Assembly (NCBI GenBank): GCA_015055625.1 | Contig: SVHU01000018.1 | Span: forward strand, 1 to 48,704 | Origin: Clostridiales bacterium | Lineage (GTDB): Bacteria > Bacillota > Clostridia > Christensenellales > Pumilibacteraceae | Reading direction: 5' to 3' | Length of the DNA: 48,704 nucleotides | In this document: one piece after another, positions 16,040 to 23,175 of the stretch | Position numbering within the stretch: position 1 is the stretch's first letter | Layout: each line of letters opens with the position of its first letter | Translations under genes and position numbers: made by a program | The notes under the pieces: generated by a model | Seen by the model: the letters and a program-made list of their open reading frames with translations, nothing else | The model's database searches: none | Told to the model about the DNA's origin: nothing

Positions 16040-17815
16040 CTAATCGCGTACTTTAATATGAACCTCTCTAAGCTGTTGTTCGGTTACATCGCCGGGAGCG
16101 CCCATCATAAGGTCCTGCGCGTTTCCGTTTAAGGGGAATGCGATAACGTCACGAATGGTTTCCTCACCTGCAATCAGCATAATCATTCTGTCAACGCCGG
16201 GAGCCATACCTGCGTGAGGAGGAGCGCCGAATGCGAATGCGTTATAAAGCGCGCCAAACTTAGCCTTCAAATCATTCTCGCCATAGCCTGCGATTTCAAA
16301 CGCCTTTCTCATAATTTCGGGGTTGTGGTTACGTACCGCACCTGAGGAAAGCTCTACGCCGTTGCATACGATATCGTACTGGTATGCAAAGATTTCGAGG
16401 GGATCTTTATTGAGTAGCGCATCCATTCCGCCCTGAGGCATAGAGAAGGGATTGTGCGTAAAGTCGATCTTGTTTGTATCGGGATTGAGTTCATACATGG
16501 GGAAGTCTACGATAAAGCAGAACTCGAAAGCGTCGTTCTTGATAAGGCCAAGCTCGTTTCCGATCCAAGTTCTCATCTCGCCCGAAAGCTTGTTGATTAC
16601 AGATGCGCTGTCGCTGATAAAGAACAACGATTCGCCTTCCTTAATTCCTACAAGCTCGGTAAGCTCTGCCTTTTGCTCTTCTGTCAAGAACTTTGCGATA
16701 GGACCTTTATATTCTCCGCCCTCAAGCGTGATATAACCAATACCAAACTTCATGCCGATGCTTCTGGAATATGCGTCGATAGCCTTTTCGAACGCTTTCT
16801 TTCCGTCGCCGTCGCCATCCTTTTTAACAAGGTAGTTAGCAACAATACCGCGAACAAGCTTGTTCTTGAAAGGAACAGTTCTGCCGTTAATATTCAAAAA
16901 TTCGTGCTTAGCGAAAAACTCGGTAAGATCTTTGATTTCCAAGGGATTTCTAAGGTCGGGTTTATCGGTACCGTACTTGAGCATAGACTCTGCAAAAGTA
17001 ATACGGCGGAAGGGAGGCTTAGACACTTTCTTGTCCGAAAACTCCTTGAAAGTATTGTAAACAACGGTTTCTGCTACCGCGAAAACGTCTTCTTGAGTTG
17101 CAAACGACATTTCAAAGTCAAGCTGATAAAACTCTCCTGGAGATCTGTCCTGACGAGCGTCTTCATCTCTAAAGCAGGGCGCAATTTGGAAATATCTATC
17201 AAATCCCGAAGCCATCAAAAGCTGTTTGAACTGCTGAGGAGCCTGGGGAAGAGCATAGAACTTGCCCTTGTGCTTTCTACTAGGTACAAGATAATCTCTT
17301 GCGCCTTCCGGAGAAGATGCGGTAAGAATGGGAGTTTGGATTTCCATAAAGCCCATATCCTCCATTTGACGGCGCATAAAGGAAAGCACCTTAGAACGGA
17401 GTACGATATTATCATGGATTTTACGGTTTCTAAGATCCAAATAGCGGTACTTAAGACGAACCTCTTCACGAGTGGAAGTGGACGCGTCAATTTCAAAGGG
17501 AAGCGCGTTCTGGCAAGGTCCAAGCACTTCGATCTTTTCAGCTTTTACTTCGATAAGACCGGTTGTAATTTTGGGGTTAACGGTTTCTTCATCTCTCTTG
17601 GTTACTACGCCGTCAACTGCAATTACGGTTTCTTTGGGCATGCCGTTTATCATGCTATCGTCGGAAAGAACGATCTGCGTAATTCCGTAATGATCGCGCA
17701 AATCCACAAAAAGTACGCCACCGTGGTCACGTACGGTATCAATCCATCCGCAAAGTGTTACTTTTTCGCCGATGTGATTAACGTTAAGTTCGTTACATGT
17801 ATGTGTTCTCAACAT
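16040..17815 (-). CDS. aspS: Aspartyl-tRNA synthetase, probably non-discriminating
   Basis: A 591-residue bacterial-type AspRS: N-terminal OB anticodon-binding domain (WIDTVRDHGGVLFVDLRD near residue 24), the class II core with QAPQQFKQLLMASG and FRDEDARQDRSPGEFYQLD, the GAD insertion domain, and motif 3 APPHAGMAPGVDR. The His in RDHGG is the residue type linked to non-discriminating AspRS, which charges both tRNA(Asp) and tRNA(Asn). Asp-tRNA(Asn) is then amidated by GatCAB, encoded directly downstream. A T-box leader whose specifier region contains an Asn codon precedes the gene, with a 5' leader of about 390 bases after the T-box terminator. The ribosome binding site is GGAGGATT. Non-discrimination is inferred, not shown. 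Confidence 0.93.
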   Translation of the reverse strand: MLRTHTCNELNVNHIGEKVTLCGWIDTVRDHGGVLFVDLRDHYGITQIVLSDDSMINGMPKETVIAVDGVVTKRDEETVNPKITTGLIEVKAEKIEVLGPCQNALPFEIDASTSTREEVRLKYRYLDLRNRKIHDNIVLRSKVLSFMRRQMEDMGFMEIQTPILTASSPEGARDYLVPSRKHKGKFYALPQAPQQFKQLLMASGFDRYFQIAPCFRDEDARQDRSPGEFYQLDFEMSFATQEDVFAVAETVVYNTFKEFSDKKVSKPPFRRITFAESMLKYGTDKPDLRNPLEIKDLTEFFAKHEFLNINGRTVPFKNKLVRGIVANYLVKKDGDGDGKKAFEKAIDAYSRSIGMKFGIGYITLEGGEYKGPIAKFLTEEQKAELTELVGIKEGESLFFISDSASVINKLSGEMRTWIGNELGLIKNDAFEFCFIVDFPMYELNPDTNKIDFTHNPFSMPQGGMDALLNKDPLEIFAYQYDIVCNGVELSSGAVRNHNPEIMRKAFEIAGYGENDLKAKFGALYNAFAFGAPPHAGMAPGVDRMIMLIAGEETIRDVIAFPLNGNAQDLMMGAPGDVTEQQLREVHIKVRD

Positions 17816-17886
17816 AATTTAAATCCTCCAAGATTTTTGTTAGAGTTTGTTTTTCTTTATTATTTTTGTAAAGTAGGTTAAGGGAT

Positions 17887-18110
17887 AAGGTTGTTCTTTC
17901 TCAAAACTCAATACTATTGCTAAAAAGGCTTTATTGCGAGCAAGTCAAGCAAACTGTGGATTTTGCGACGGGAGCCAACTTAAGCGTACGCAACCTAGTA
18001 AGGTTGTTCTTTCTCAAATCTCAATAATATTGCTAAAAAGGCTTTATTGCGAGCAGGTCAAGCAAACTGTGGATTTTGCGACGGGAGCGTACTAAACGTA
18101 CGTGACCTAG
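17887..18110. repeat. Imperfect ~112-bp tandem repeat in the aspS leader
   Basis: Two copies (17887-17999 and 18000-18110) both start AAGGTTGTTCTTTCTCAAA and share GCAAACTGTGGATTTTGCG. They differ at scattered positions and in the apex. They lie downstream of the T-box terminator, so they are part of the aspS mRNA leader. No open frame of note is present. Confidence 0.85.
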
Positions 18111-18127
18111 AAAAATTTACAGTTTGC
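18062..18127. repeat. Foldback (hairpin) element, MITE/REP-like
   Basis: The arms GCAAACTGT (18062-18070) and ACAGTTTGC (18119-18127) pair, with an extra inner AT-rich match. The apex GCGTAC-taaac-GTACGT forms a smaller hairpin. The same apex style (GCGTACC-tgcag-GGTACGT) occurs at about 48619-48637, suggesting a dispersed repeat family. Confidence 0.65.
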
Positions 18128-18142
18128 GATGAGATGCGAAGC

Positions 18143-18198
18143 AAGAAAGACTTTTTAATGAAAGAAAGGCTTTTTAATGAAAGAAAGGCTTTTTAATA
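18143..18198. repeat. Three tandem 19-bp repeats
   Basis: The unit AAGAAAGGCTTTTTAATGA occurs at 18143-18161 (one mismatch), 18162-18180 and 18181-18197 (partial). It abuts the T-tract side of the T-box terminator. Confidence 0.85.
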
Positions 18199-18203
18199 CA
18201 AAA

Positions 18204-18456
18204 AACACTTTCGTCCCGTAAACATGGGACGAAAGTGTTGCTTCCGTGGTACCACCCAAATTGATTGTAAAATTACAATCCACTTAAAACATCGTTACGT
18301 GATGAACGTGCGGTTCTACTCGCTTTTATGCAATGCTTTCTTCCGCAGGCTCTGAAGTGTTCTTCTTAAAAAGGCTTACCGTCGCTTCTCACCAACCGCG
18401 ACTCTCTGGGGATAAGTGGTCTTTCAATACTCTCTTCGTCATTGCCACTACTGTGC
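18204..18456 (-). promoter_or_regulatory. T-box riboswitch leader of aspS-gatCAB
   Basis: Read on the minus strand: a stem I start GACGAAGAGAGT (18429-18440), the distal AG-bulge region CAGAGAGTCGCGGTTGGTGA (about 18379-18408), a specifier region AAGAAGAACACTTC with GAAC at 18359-18362, the T-box core GGGTGGTACCACGG (18244-18257), and a terminator hairpin AACACTTTCGTCCC / GGGACGAAAGTGTT (18204-18239) followed by six T. T-box leaders let uncharged tRNA stabilise an antiterminator. GAAC contains AAC (Asn) and overlapping GAA (Glu); no GAC or GAT Asp codon is at the expected place. The leader therefore probably senses uncharged tRNA(Asn), and perhaps tRNA(Glu), to induce the transamidation operon. 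Confidence 0.92.
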
Positions 18457-18486
18457 ATTTTATCACAGTTATATTTTATTTGTCAA
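18457..18486 (-). promoter_or_regulatory. Promoter of the T-box-aspS-gatCAB operon
   Basis: TTGACA (18481-18486), an 18-base spacer and TAAAAT (18457-18462) with an extended -10 TGA. It lies just below the stop of the upstream aspS, so the operon is transcribed separately. Confidence 0.7.
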
Positions 18487-18542
18487 CAAATTTATTTTAG
18501 TTTATAGAATTTTTTTAAAAATATACTATTATATTAAATAAA

Positions 18543-20318
18543 TTAGTTGTCTTGTTCTACAATTTTAATATGAACGTCGCGGAGCTGTTTCTCGTCAACA
18601 AACCCGGGAGCGCCCATCATAATATCTTGCGCGCGCTTGTTCATTGGGAAAGGAATAACTTCTCTGATTGTGTCAACGTCGGCAAGAAGCATAACCATTC
18701 TATCCACACCAGGTGCTACGCCTGCATGAGGTGGAGCGCCATAGCAGAACGCATTGTACATTGCGGGGAACTTCGCCTTAACGTCGTCCTCGCCAAGTCC
18801 AACGATTTTGAACGCTTCTACCATAAGCTCGGGATCGTGATTTCTTACAGCTCCCGAAGAAAGCTCAACGCCGTTACATACAACGTCGTACTGATAAGCC
18901 TTGATATCGAGAATCTTATCCACGTTACCCTCTGCTTCCTTAATAGCTTTCATACCGCCCTGAGGCATAGAGAAGGGGTTGTGGCAGAACTCGAGCTCTC
19001 CGCTCTCTTCGCCGATTTCGTACATTGGGAAATCTACAATCCAGCAGAATGCGTACTGTTCTTTGTCGATATGGTTTTCCGTTGCATAACCGAACGCCTT
19101 GATAAGAGCGCCTGCGGTCTTTTGAGCTTTGAGAAGCTTTTTGTCAGCGCTGATTGCAACAAGGGTATTGGGCTGAAGATTAAGTTCGCTCTTGATTTGA
19201 TCTTTTACGGAAGCGAAGAACTTAGCTACTCCGCCAACAAGCTCGCCGTTCTCGTCCACCTTGAACCAGTAAGTTTTGTTACCAGTAAGAATTTCAACGT
19301 CGGCAATAACCTTGTCAATAAACTTTCTTGCTCCGCTGAACTTATCAATAACAACAGCTTTTACAAACGCGCCCTTGAAAGGCTCGAACTCACTGTCTTT
19401 AGTAAATGCGGAAATATCGGTTGCGGTAAGGTCTATTCTAAGGTCGGGCTTGTCGCTACCGTACTTTTCCATAGCCTCTGCGTAAGGAATACGCATAAAG
19501 GGAGCCTGAGATGCTCTGTTATACTTACCAAACTCCGCAAAAACAGGGGGAAGAACCTTTTCGATAACGGCAAATACGTCGTCTTGGGACGCAAATGCCA
19601 TTTCCATATCAAGCTGATAAAACTCTCCGGGAGATCTGTCCGCTCTTGCGTCCTCATCTCTAAAGCAGGGCGCGATCTGGAAATATCTGTCAATACCCGA
19701 AGCCATCAAAATCTGCTTAAACTGCTGAGGAGCTTGGGGAAGCGCATAGAACTGACCGGGATGAATACGCGAAGGAACAAGATAGTCACGCGCGCCTTCT
19801 GGAGAAGATGCGGTAAGAATGGGAGTGGTTATCTCCATAAAGTTCTCTGCGTTCATTCTTTGTCTAAGCGCATTTACAACCTTGCATCTAAGCATAAGAT
19901 TGTCCTTAACCTTGGGATTTCTAAGGTCCAAGAAGCGATACTTAAGACGAGCATTTTCGTCCGCTTCCATAGAACGGTTGATTTCAAAGGGAAGCTCGTT
20001 ATATCTGCATCTTCCCAAAAGTTCCATCTTAGAGGGAACAACTTCGATATCGCCTGTTGCCATATTGGGGTTTTTAGCCGATCTTTCACGTACTATACCC
20101 TTTACTGCAACGGTAGATTCGCAGTTGATGGAATCAACGAAGTTCATAATCTCTTCGTCCTCTACAACTATCTGTGTTTTTCCATAAAAATCACGAAGAA
20201 CAAGGAAAGCAAGATTCTTACTTACCTTTCTTACGTTTTCGAGCCAGCCTACAAGCTCTACGCTCTCGCCTACGTTTTCAATACGCAATTCGTTAAGATT
20301 GTGTGTTCTGTTTTGCAT
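18543..20318 (-). CDS. aspS: Second aspartyl-tRNA synthetase, probably discriminating
   Basis: A 591-residue bacterial-type AspRS with all class II landmarks: QAPQQFKQILMASG, FRDEDARADRSPGEFYQLD, HNPFSMPQGGM and APPHAGVAPGVDR. It is clearly homologous to the product of 16040-17815, but the sequences differ throughout. Its anticodon-binding domain reads RKVSKNLAFLVLRD in place of RDHGGVLFVDLRD, so it lacks the His linked with relaxed tRNA choice. This suggests it charges only tRNA(Asp), leaving tRNA(Asn) to the T-box-controlled copy. It has its own consensus promoter and no T-box. The ribosome binding site is GAGGAT. Which copy is discriminating is inference. Confidence 0.92.
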   Translation of the reverse strand: MQNRTHNLNELRIENVGESVELVGWLENVRKVSKNLAFLVLRDFYGKTQIVVEDEEIMNFVDSINCESTVAVKGIVRERSAKNPNMATGDIEVVPSKMELLGRCRYNELPFEINRSMEADENARLKYRFLDLRNPKVKDNLMLRCKVVNALRQRMNAENFMEITTPILTASSPEGARDYLVPSRIHPGQFYALPQAPQQFKQILMASGIDRYFQIAPCFRDEDARADRSPGEFYQLDMEMAFASQDDVFAVIEKVLPPVFAEFGKYNRASQAPFMRIPYAEAMEKYGSDKPDLRIDLTATDISAFTKDSEFEPFKGAFVKAVVIDKFSGARKFIDKVIADVEILTGNKTYWFKVDENGELVGGVAKFFASVKDQIKSELNLQPNTLVAISADKKLLKAQKTAGALIKAFGYATENHIDKEQYAFCWIVDFPMYEIGEESGELEFCHNPFSMPQGGMKAIKEAEGNVDKILDIKAYQYDVVCNGVELSSGAVRNHDPELMVEAFKIVGLGEDDVKAKFPAMYNAFCYGAPPHAGVAPGVDRMVMLLADVDTIREVIPFPMNKRAQDIMMGAPGFVDEKQLRDVHIKIVEQDN

Positions 20319-20373
20319 TTTATCCTCACTGTTTTTTGGCGTTTTGCGCCGTCATTTCTTAATTAACCGTAAT

Positions 20374-20402
20374 ATTATAGCATATTAAAACCGAAATTTC
20401 AA
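20374..20402 (-). promoter_or_regulatory. Promoter of the upstream aspS
   Basis: TTGAAA (20397-20402), a 17-base spacer and TATAAT (20374-20379) with an extended -10 TGC: a strong constitutive-looking promoter. Confidence 0.75.
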
Positions 20403-20448
20403 GCATATAAGCCATAATATTAATAAACTGTTCTAAATAAAATTCAGC

Positions 20449-21198
20449 CTATTTTGTTGTTTTTTCTTTTCTATACTCTGTGGGAGTAACCTTTTCCTGC
20501 TTAAAAAACGCCCTATTAAACGAGCGAAGCGACGAATAACCACATTCAAACCCAATCTCCGTTACCGTCATATCCGTGTTTATCAGTTTATTTTTACTCT
20601 CGTTTATCCTGAGGATATTTACGTAAGTGTTAAACGGCATAGATATTTTTCGTCTGAACAGCTTGGAAATATACGCATAGTCATGCCCCATTTTTTTTGC
20701 GACATCCTTAAGAAGACACCTGGTACAAAAGTTTTCTTCTGCATACATCAACAGATTTACAATAACGTTATCAGGATTTTTTTGCACGCTTATATACTCT
20801 CTGTCTGTATCAAAAGCACCTATAATCGAGTATACGTATGCTTTTTTCAGGTAAAAATTATCAAAATTCACTCCGTATTGCGCGCTAAAATCAAATAAAT
20901 TTTCTCTAGGCAACCTATCCGATTTATAAAACTCCTCTACCATATCGGGCGAAAAGATACACAACTGCAGTTTTCCGACTTTTTTACACCTGTACGAATG
21001 TTGTTGAAAAGGGAAAATAAGTAACGCCTTACCTTTCGTAAGTGTTATAATTTTATTATTAATTGTAACCTCCGTTTCTCCTGATTCCTGCGCTATCACC
21101 TCAAATGCCCTATGGATATGCAACGGAAAATCAATCTTTCCTACCTCGCTTACGTAAAAAGCTTTTTCACCTATGGATCTGTGCGGTTCAAAAAACAT
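20449..21198 (-). CDS. AraC family regulator divergent from the thuA-like operon
   Basis: A protein of about 249 residues with an N-terminal cupin sensor (FPLHIHRAFEVIAQESGE) and a C-terminal double helix-turn-helix (LKDVAKKMGHDYAYISKLFR and IGFECGYSSLRSFNRAFFKQ). The ATG at 21198 is preferred because AAGGA lies nine bases upstream; the ATG at 21207 would overlap that site. The gene diverges from thuA-Gfo/Idh with overlapping promoters that share a palindrome, so it probably regulates both itself and that operon. The ligand is unknown. Confidence 0.83.
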   Translation of the reverse strand: MFFEPHRSIGEKAFYVSEVGKIDFPLHIHRAFEVIAQESGETEVTINNKIITLTKGKALLIFPFQQHSYRCKKVGKLQLCIFSPDMVEEFYKSDRLPRENLFDFSAQYGVNFDNFYLKKAYVYSIIGAFDTDREYISVQKNPDNVIVNLLMYAEENFCTRCLLKDVAKKMGHDYAYISKLFRRKISMPFNTYVNILRINESKNKLINTDMTVTEIGFECGYSSLRSFNRAFFKQEKVTPTEYRKEKTTK

Positions 21199-21233
21199 AA
21201 TTAACATCCTTAAAAAGACTATTTTTGTCTTAT

Positions 21234-21262
21234 ATTATACTGTTTTTCACCTTGAAAGTCAA
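21234..21262 (-). promoter_or_regulatory. Promoter of the AraC gene
   Basis: TTGACT (21257-21262), a 17-base spacer and TATAAT (21234-21239) on the minus strand. Its -35 box is one arm of the palindrome at 21257-21273. Confidence 0.7.
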
Positions 21263-21280
21263 TATTTTTGACTGTATACT
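21252..21280 (+). promoter_or_regulatory. Promoter of the thuA-like operon
   Basis: TTGAAA (21252-21257), a 17-base spacer and TATACT (21275-21280). The palindrome at 21257-21273 occupies almost the whole spacer. Confidence 0.7.
21257..21273. promoter_or_regulatory. Candidate operator between overlapping divergent promoters
   Basis: The inverted repeat AGTCAA-TATTT-TTGACT has perfect 6-bp arms. It lies in the spacer of the plus-strand promoter and forms the -35 of the minus-strand promoter, so a protein bound here would block both. Confidence 0.5.
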
Positions 21281-21311
21281 TATATTAACCTAAATAAAAA
21301 GGAGAAGCAAA

Positions 21312-21962
21312 ATGAAAAGAGCACTTATAGTTTATGGGGGATGGGCAGGCCACGATCCCGAAGGTATTGCCAATCTTTTTGAAGAGATGCTTTCAAACGA
21401 GGGTATATGCGTTGACAAATCGGATAGTTTAGACTCATTCTTAGGCGACTTATCGGTTTACGATCTTATTGTACCTGTTTGGACAATGGGAACGCTACCG
21501 TCAGAAGCTGAGAAAAACATTATGGAAGCAGTTAAAAACGGAACGGGAATTGCGGGCTGTCACGGCGGAATGTGCGATGCATTCAGAAACAGTACGGGCT
21601 GGCAGTTTATGACAGGCGCTCAGTGGGTTGCTCATCCTGGCAACTCAACGGTAACCTATACAGTAAATATTACGGACGAAAACTCTCCTCTGACAAAGGG
21701 TATAGACGACTTTGAAGTAACGAGCGAGCAATACTATATACATATCGATCCCGCGATAAAGATATACGCCACCACCAACTTCCCAATAGCTGACGGACCG
21801 CACACAAGCAACGGCAAAGTTTCTGTTCCCGTTGTTTTTACAAAAACGTGGGGCAAGGGCAAGATTTACTACAACTCCCTCGGACACACTGCTCAAATCT
21901 TTAAAGATATTCCAAAAGCAAAAGAGCTGATGAGAAGAGGATTTTTATTTGCAATAAGATAG
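21312..21962 (+). CDS. ThuA-like domain protein
   Basis: A 216-residue protein of the ThuA family (class I glutamine amidotransferase-like fold). Features are IVYGGWAGHDPEGIANLFEE at the N-terminus, LIVPVWTMGTL, GTGIAGCHGGMCDAFR near residue 78 and KIYYNSLGHTAQIF near the C-terminus. ThuA proteins are tied to trehalose/sucrose keto-derivative metabolism in rhizobia and often sit beside Gfo/Idh/MocA oxidoreductases, as here. The catalytic role is not settled. The ribosome binding site AAGGAGAAGC precedes the ATG, and the next gene starts 9 bp after the stop. Confidence 0.82.
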   Translation: MKRALIVYGGWAGHDPEGIANLFEEMLSNEGICVDKSDSLDSFLGDLSVYDLIVPVWTMGTLPSEAEKNIMEAVKNGTGIAGCHGGMCDAFRNSTGWQFMTGAQWVAHPGNSTVTYTVNITDENSPLTKGIDDFEVTSEQYYIHIDPAIKIYATTNFPIADGPHTSNGKVSVPVVFTKTWGKGKIYYNSLGHTAQIFKDIPKAKELMRRGFLFAIR

Positions 21963-21971
21963 GAGGAAAAT

Positions 21972-23072
21972 ATGAAAATAGGAATTATAGGCTGTGGCAA
22001 CATAAGCGGTATATATCTTAAAAACCTTACTACGTTATTCAAAAACACGGAAATTTATGCTGTTTCCGACCTTGATCGTACGAAGGCTAAAACAGCTAAA
22101 AACACGTACAATATTCCACATATTATGACCGTGGACGAAATGCTGAAATGTAAAGAAATAGAACTAATACTAAACATTACTACACCACCATTTCACTACT
22201 CAATCTGCAAGCAAATATTATTGGCAAATAAGCACGCCTACGTTGAAAAACCACTATCTCTAACCTACGCTCAAGGTAAAGAGCTTATTGAGCTTGCCGA
22301 GCAGAAGGGATTATATTTCGGTTGCGCTCCCGATACGTTTTTAGGAGCAGGAATACAAACCTGCAAAAAACTTATAGACGATGGTAAAATAGGTAATGTG
22401 ATAGGTGGCGTAGGCTTTATGCTGTGCTCAGGTCACGAAAGCTGGCATCCATCTCCAGAATTTTACTATGATATTGGCGGTGGCCCACTATTTGATATGG
22501 GACCATATTACCTTACCGCCCTCATTGCGCTTCTTGGAAAAGTTAAAAGTGTTTTTGCATATGCAAGCAAGGGCTTTGATGAGCGAATTATTACCTCTAA
22601 GCCCAAGTTTGGCACAAAAATTCCAGTAAAGGTAGACACTCACGTCGTTGGCTTGCTCAAGTTTGAATGTGGTGCAACAATCACACTAACCACAAGCTTT
22701 GACGTGCTTAAACATACCATGCCAAACATTGAGCTGTACGGCACAGAAGGCTCGCTTAAAGTTCCTGACCCAAACTCATTTGGCGGTCCTGTTCAAATTG
22801 CAACTGTCGCCAATAAAGAATTTACAGAGGTTGATTTAATTTCGCCGTATGCCCATAATTCACGCGGAATAGGTATAAGTGAAACAGTTGTTGCAATAAG
22901 CGAAAACCGCTTGAACAGTGCTTCGGGAAAGCTTGCTTTACACGTGCTTGAAATTATGGAATCGTTTATTACAAGTAGCAACGAGCACCGCGAAATCATA
23001 CTAGAAAGTGATCCACCTGCATTTTGCGAGCTTGATTGGGCTGTAAGTTTAGGTGATATAAAAACCAAGTAA
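21972..23072 (+). CDS. Gfo/Idh/MocA family oxidoreductase
   Basis: A 366-residue NAD(P)-dependent sugar oxidoreductase. The N-terminal Rossmann motif GIIGCGNISGIY, the signature VEKPLSLTYAQG near residue 95 and a C-terminal beta-sheet domain (GGGPLFDMGPYYLTALIALL) are typical. Members oxidise hydroxyls of sugars, inositols or glycosides, often at C3. It is coupled to the ThuA-like gene (9 bp) with AGGAGG upstream, so the two probably act in one keto-sugar route under the divergent AraC. The substrate cannot be told from the sequence. Confidence 0.88.
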   Translation: MKIGIIGCGNISGIYLKNLTTLFKNTEIYAVSDLDRTKAKTAKNTYNIPHIMTVDEMLKCKEIELILNITTPPFHYSICKQILLANKHAYVEKPLSLTYAQGKELIELAEQKGLYFGCAPDTFLGAGIQTCKKLIDDGKIGNVIGGVGFMLCSGHESWHPSPEFYYDIGGGPLFDMGPYYLTALIALLGKVKSVFAYASKGFDERIITSKPKFGTKIPVKVDTHVVGLLKFECGATITLTTSFDVLKHTMPNIELYGTEGSLKVPDPNSFGGPVQIATVANKEFTEVDLISPYAHNSRGIGISETVVAISENRLNSASGKLALHVLEIMESFITSSNEHREIILESDPPAFCELDWAVSLGDIKTK

Positions 23073-23094
23073 AAACGCCTCTAAACAAAAAACA

Positions 23095-23136
23095 AAAAGA
23101 GTAAGCTAGGTAAATAAAACCATAGTTTACTCTTTT
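23095..23136. terminator. Bidirectional terminator
   Basis: AAAAGAGTAA (23095-23104) pairs with TTACTCTTTT (23127-23136), followed by more T. It separates the convergent Gfo/Idh and ABC exporter genes. Confidence 0.75.
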
Positions 23137-23175
23137 TTTATCGCATTTTAATTGACACGTATTCGTTTTTTCGTG

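Noticed and set aside
16454..17881. A 475-codon plus-strand frame opposite the gatCAB-linked aspS
   Set aside because: It is a shadow of a fully conserved AspRS with no coding evidence of its own.
17887..18198. CRISPR array
   Set aside because: There are only two 112-bp diverged copies and three contiguous 19-bp copies; no regular spacers and no cas genes nearby.
18552..20366. A 604-codon plus-strand frame opposite the upstream aspS
   Set aside because: The opposite strand encodes an intact AspRS; the plus frame has no domain, a composition typical of shadows and no start signals.
21312..21962. Assigning the gene as thuA of trehalose use
   Set aside because: Only the ThuA-like fold is supported; no trehalose transport genes are nearby, so no gene symbol was given.
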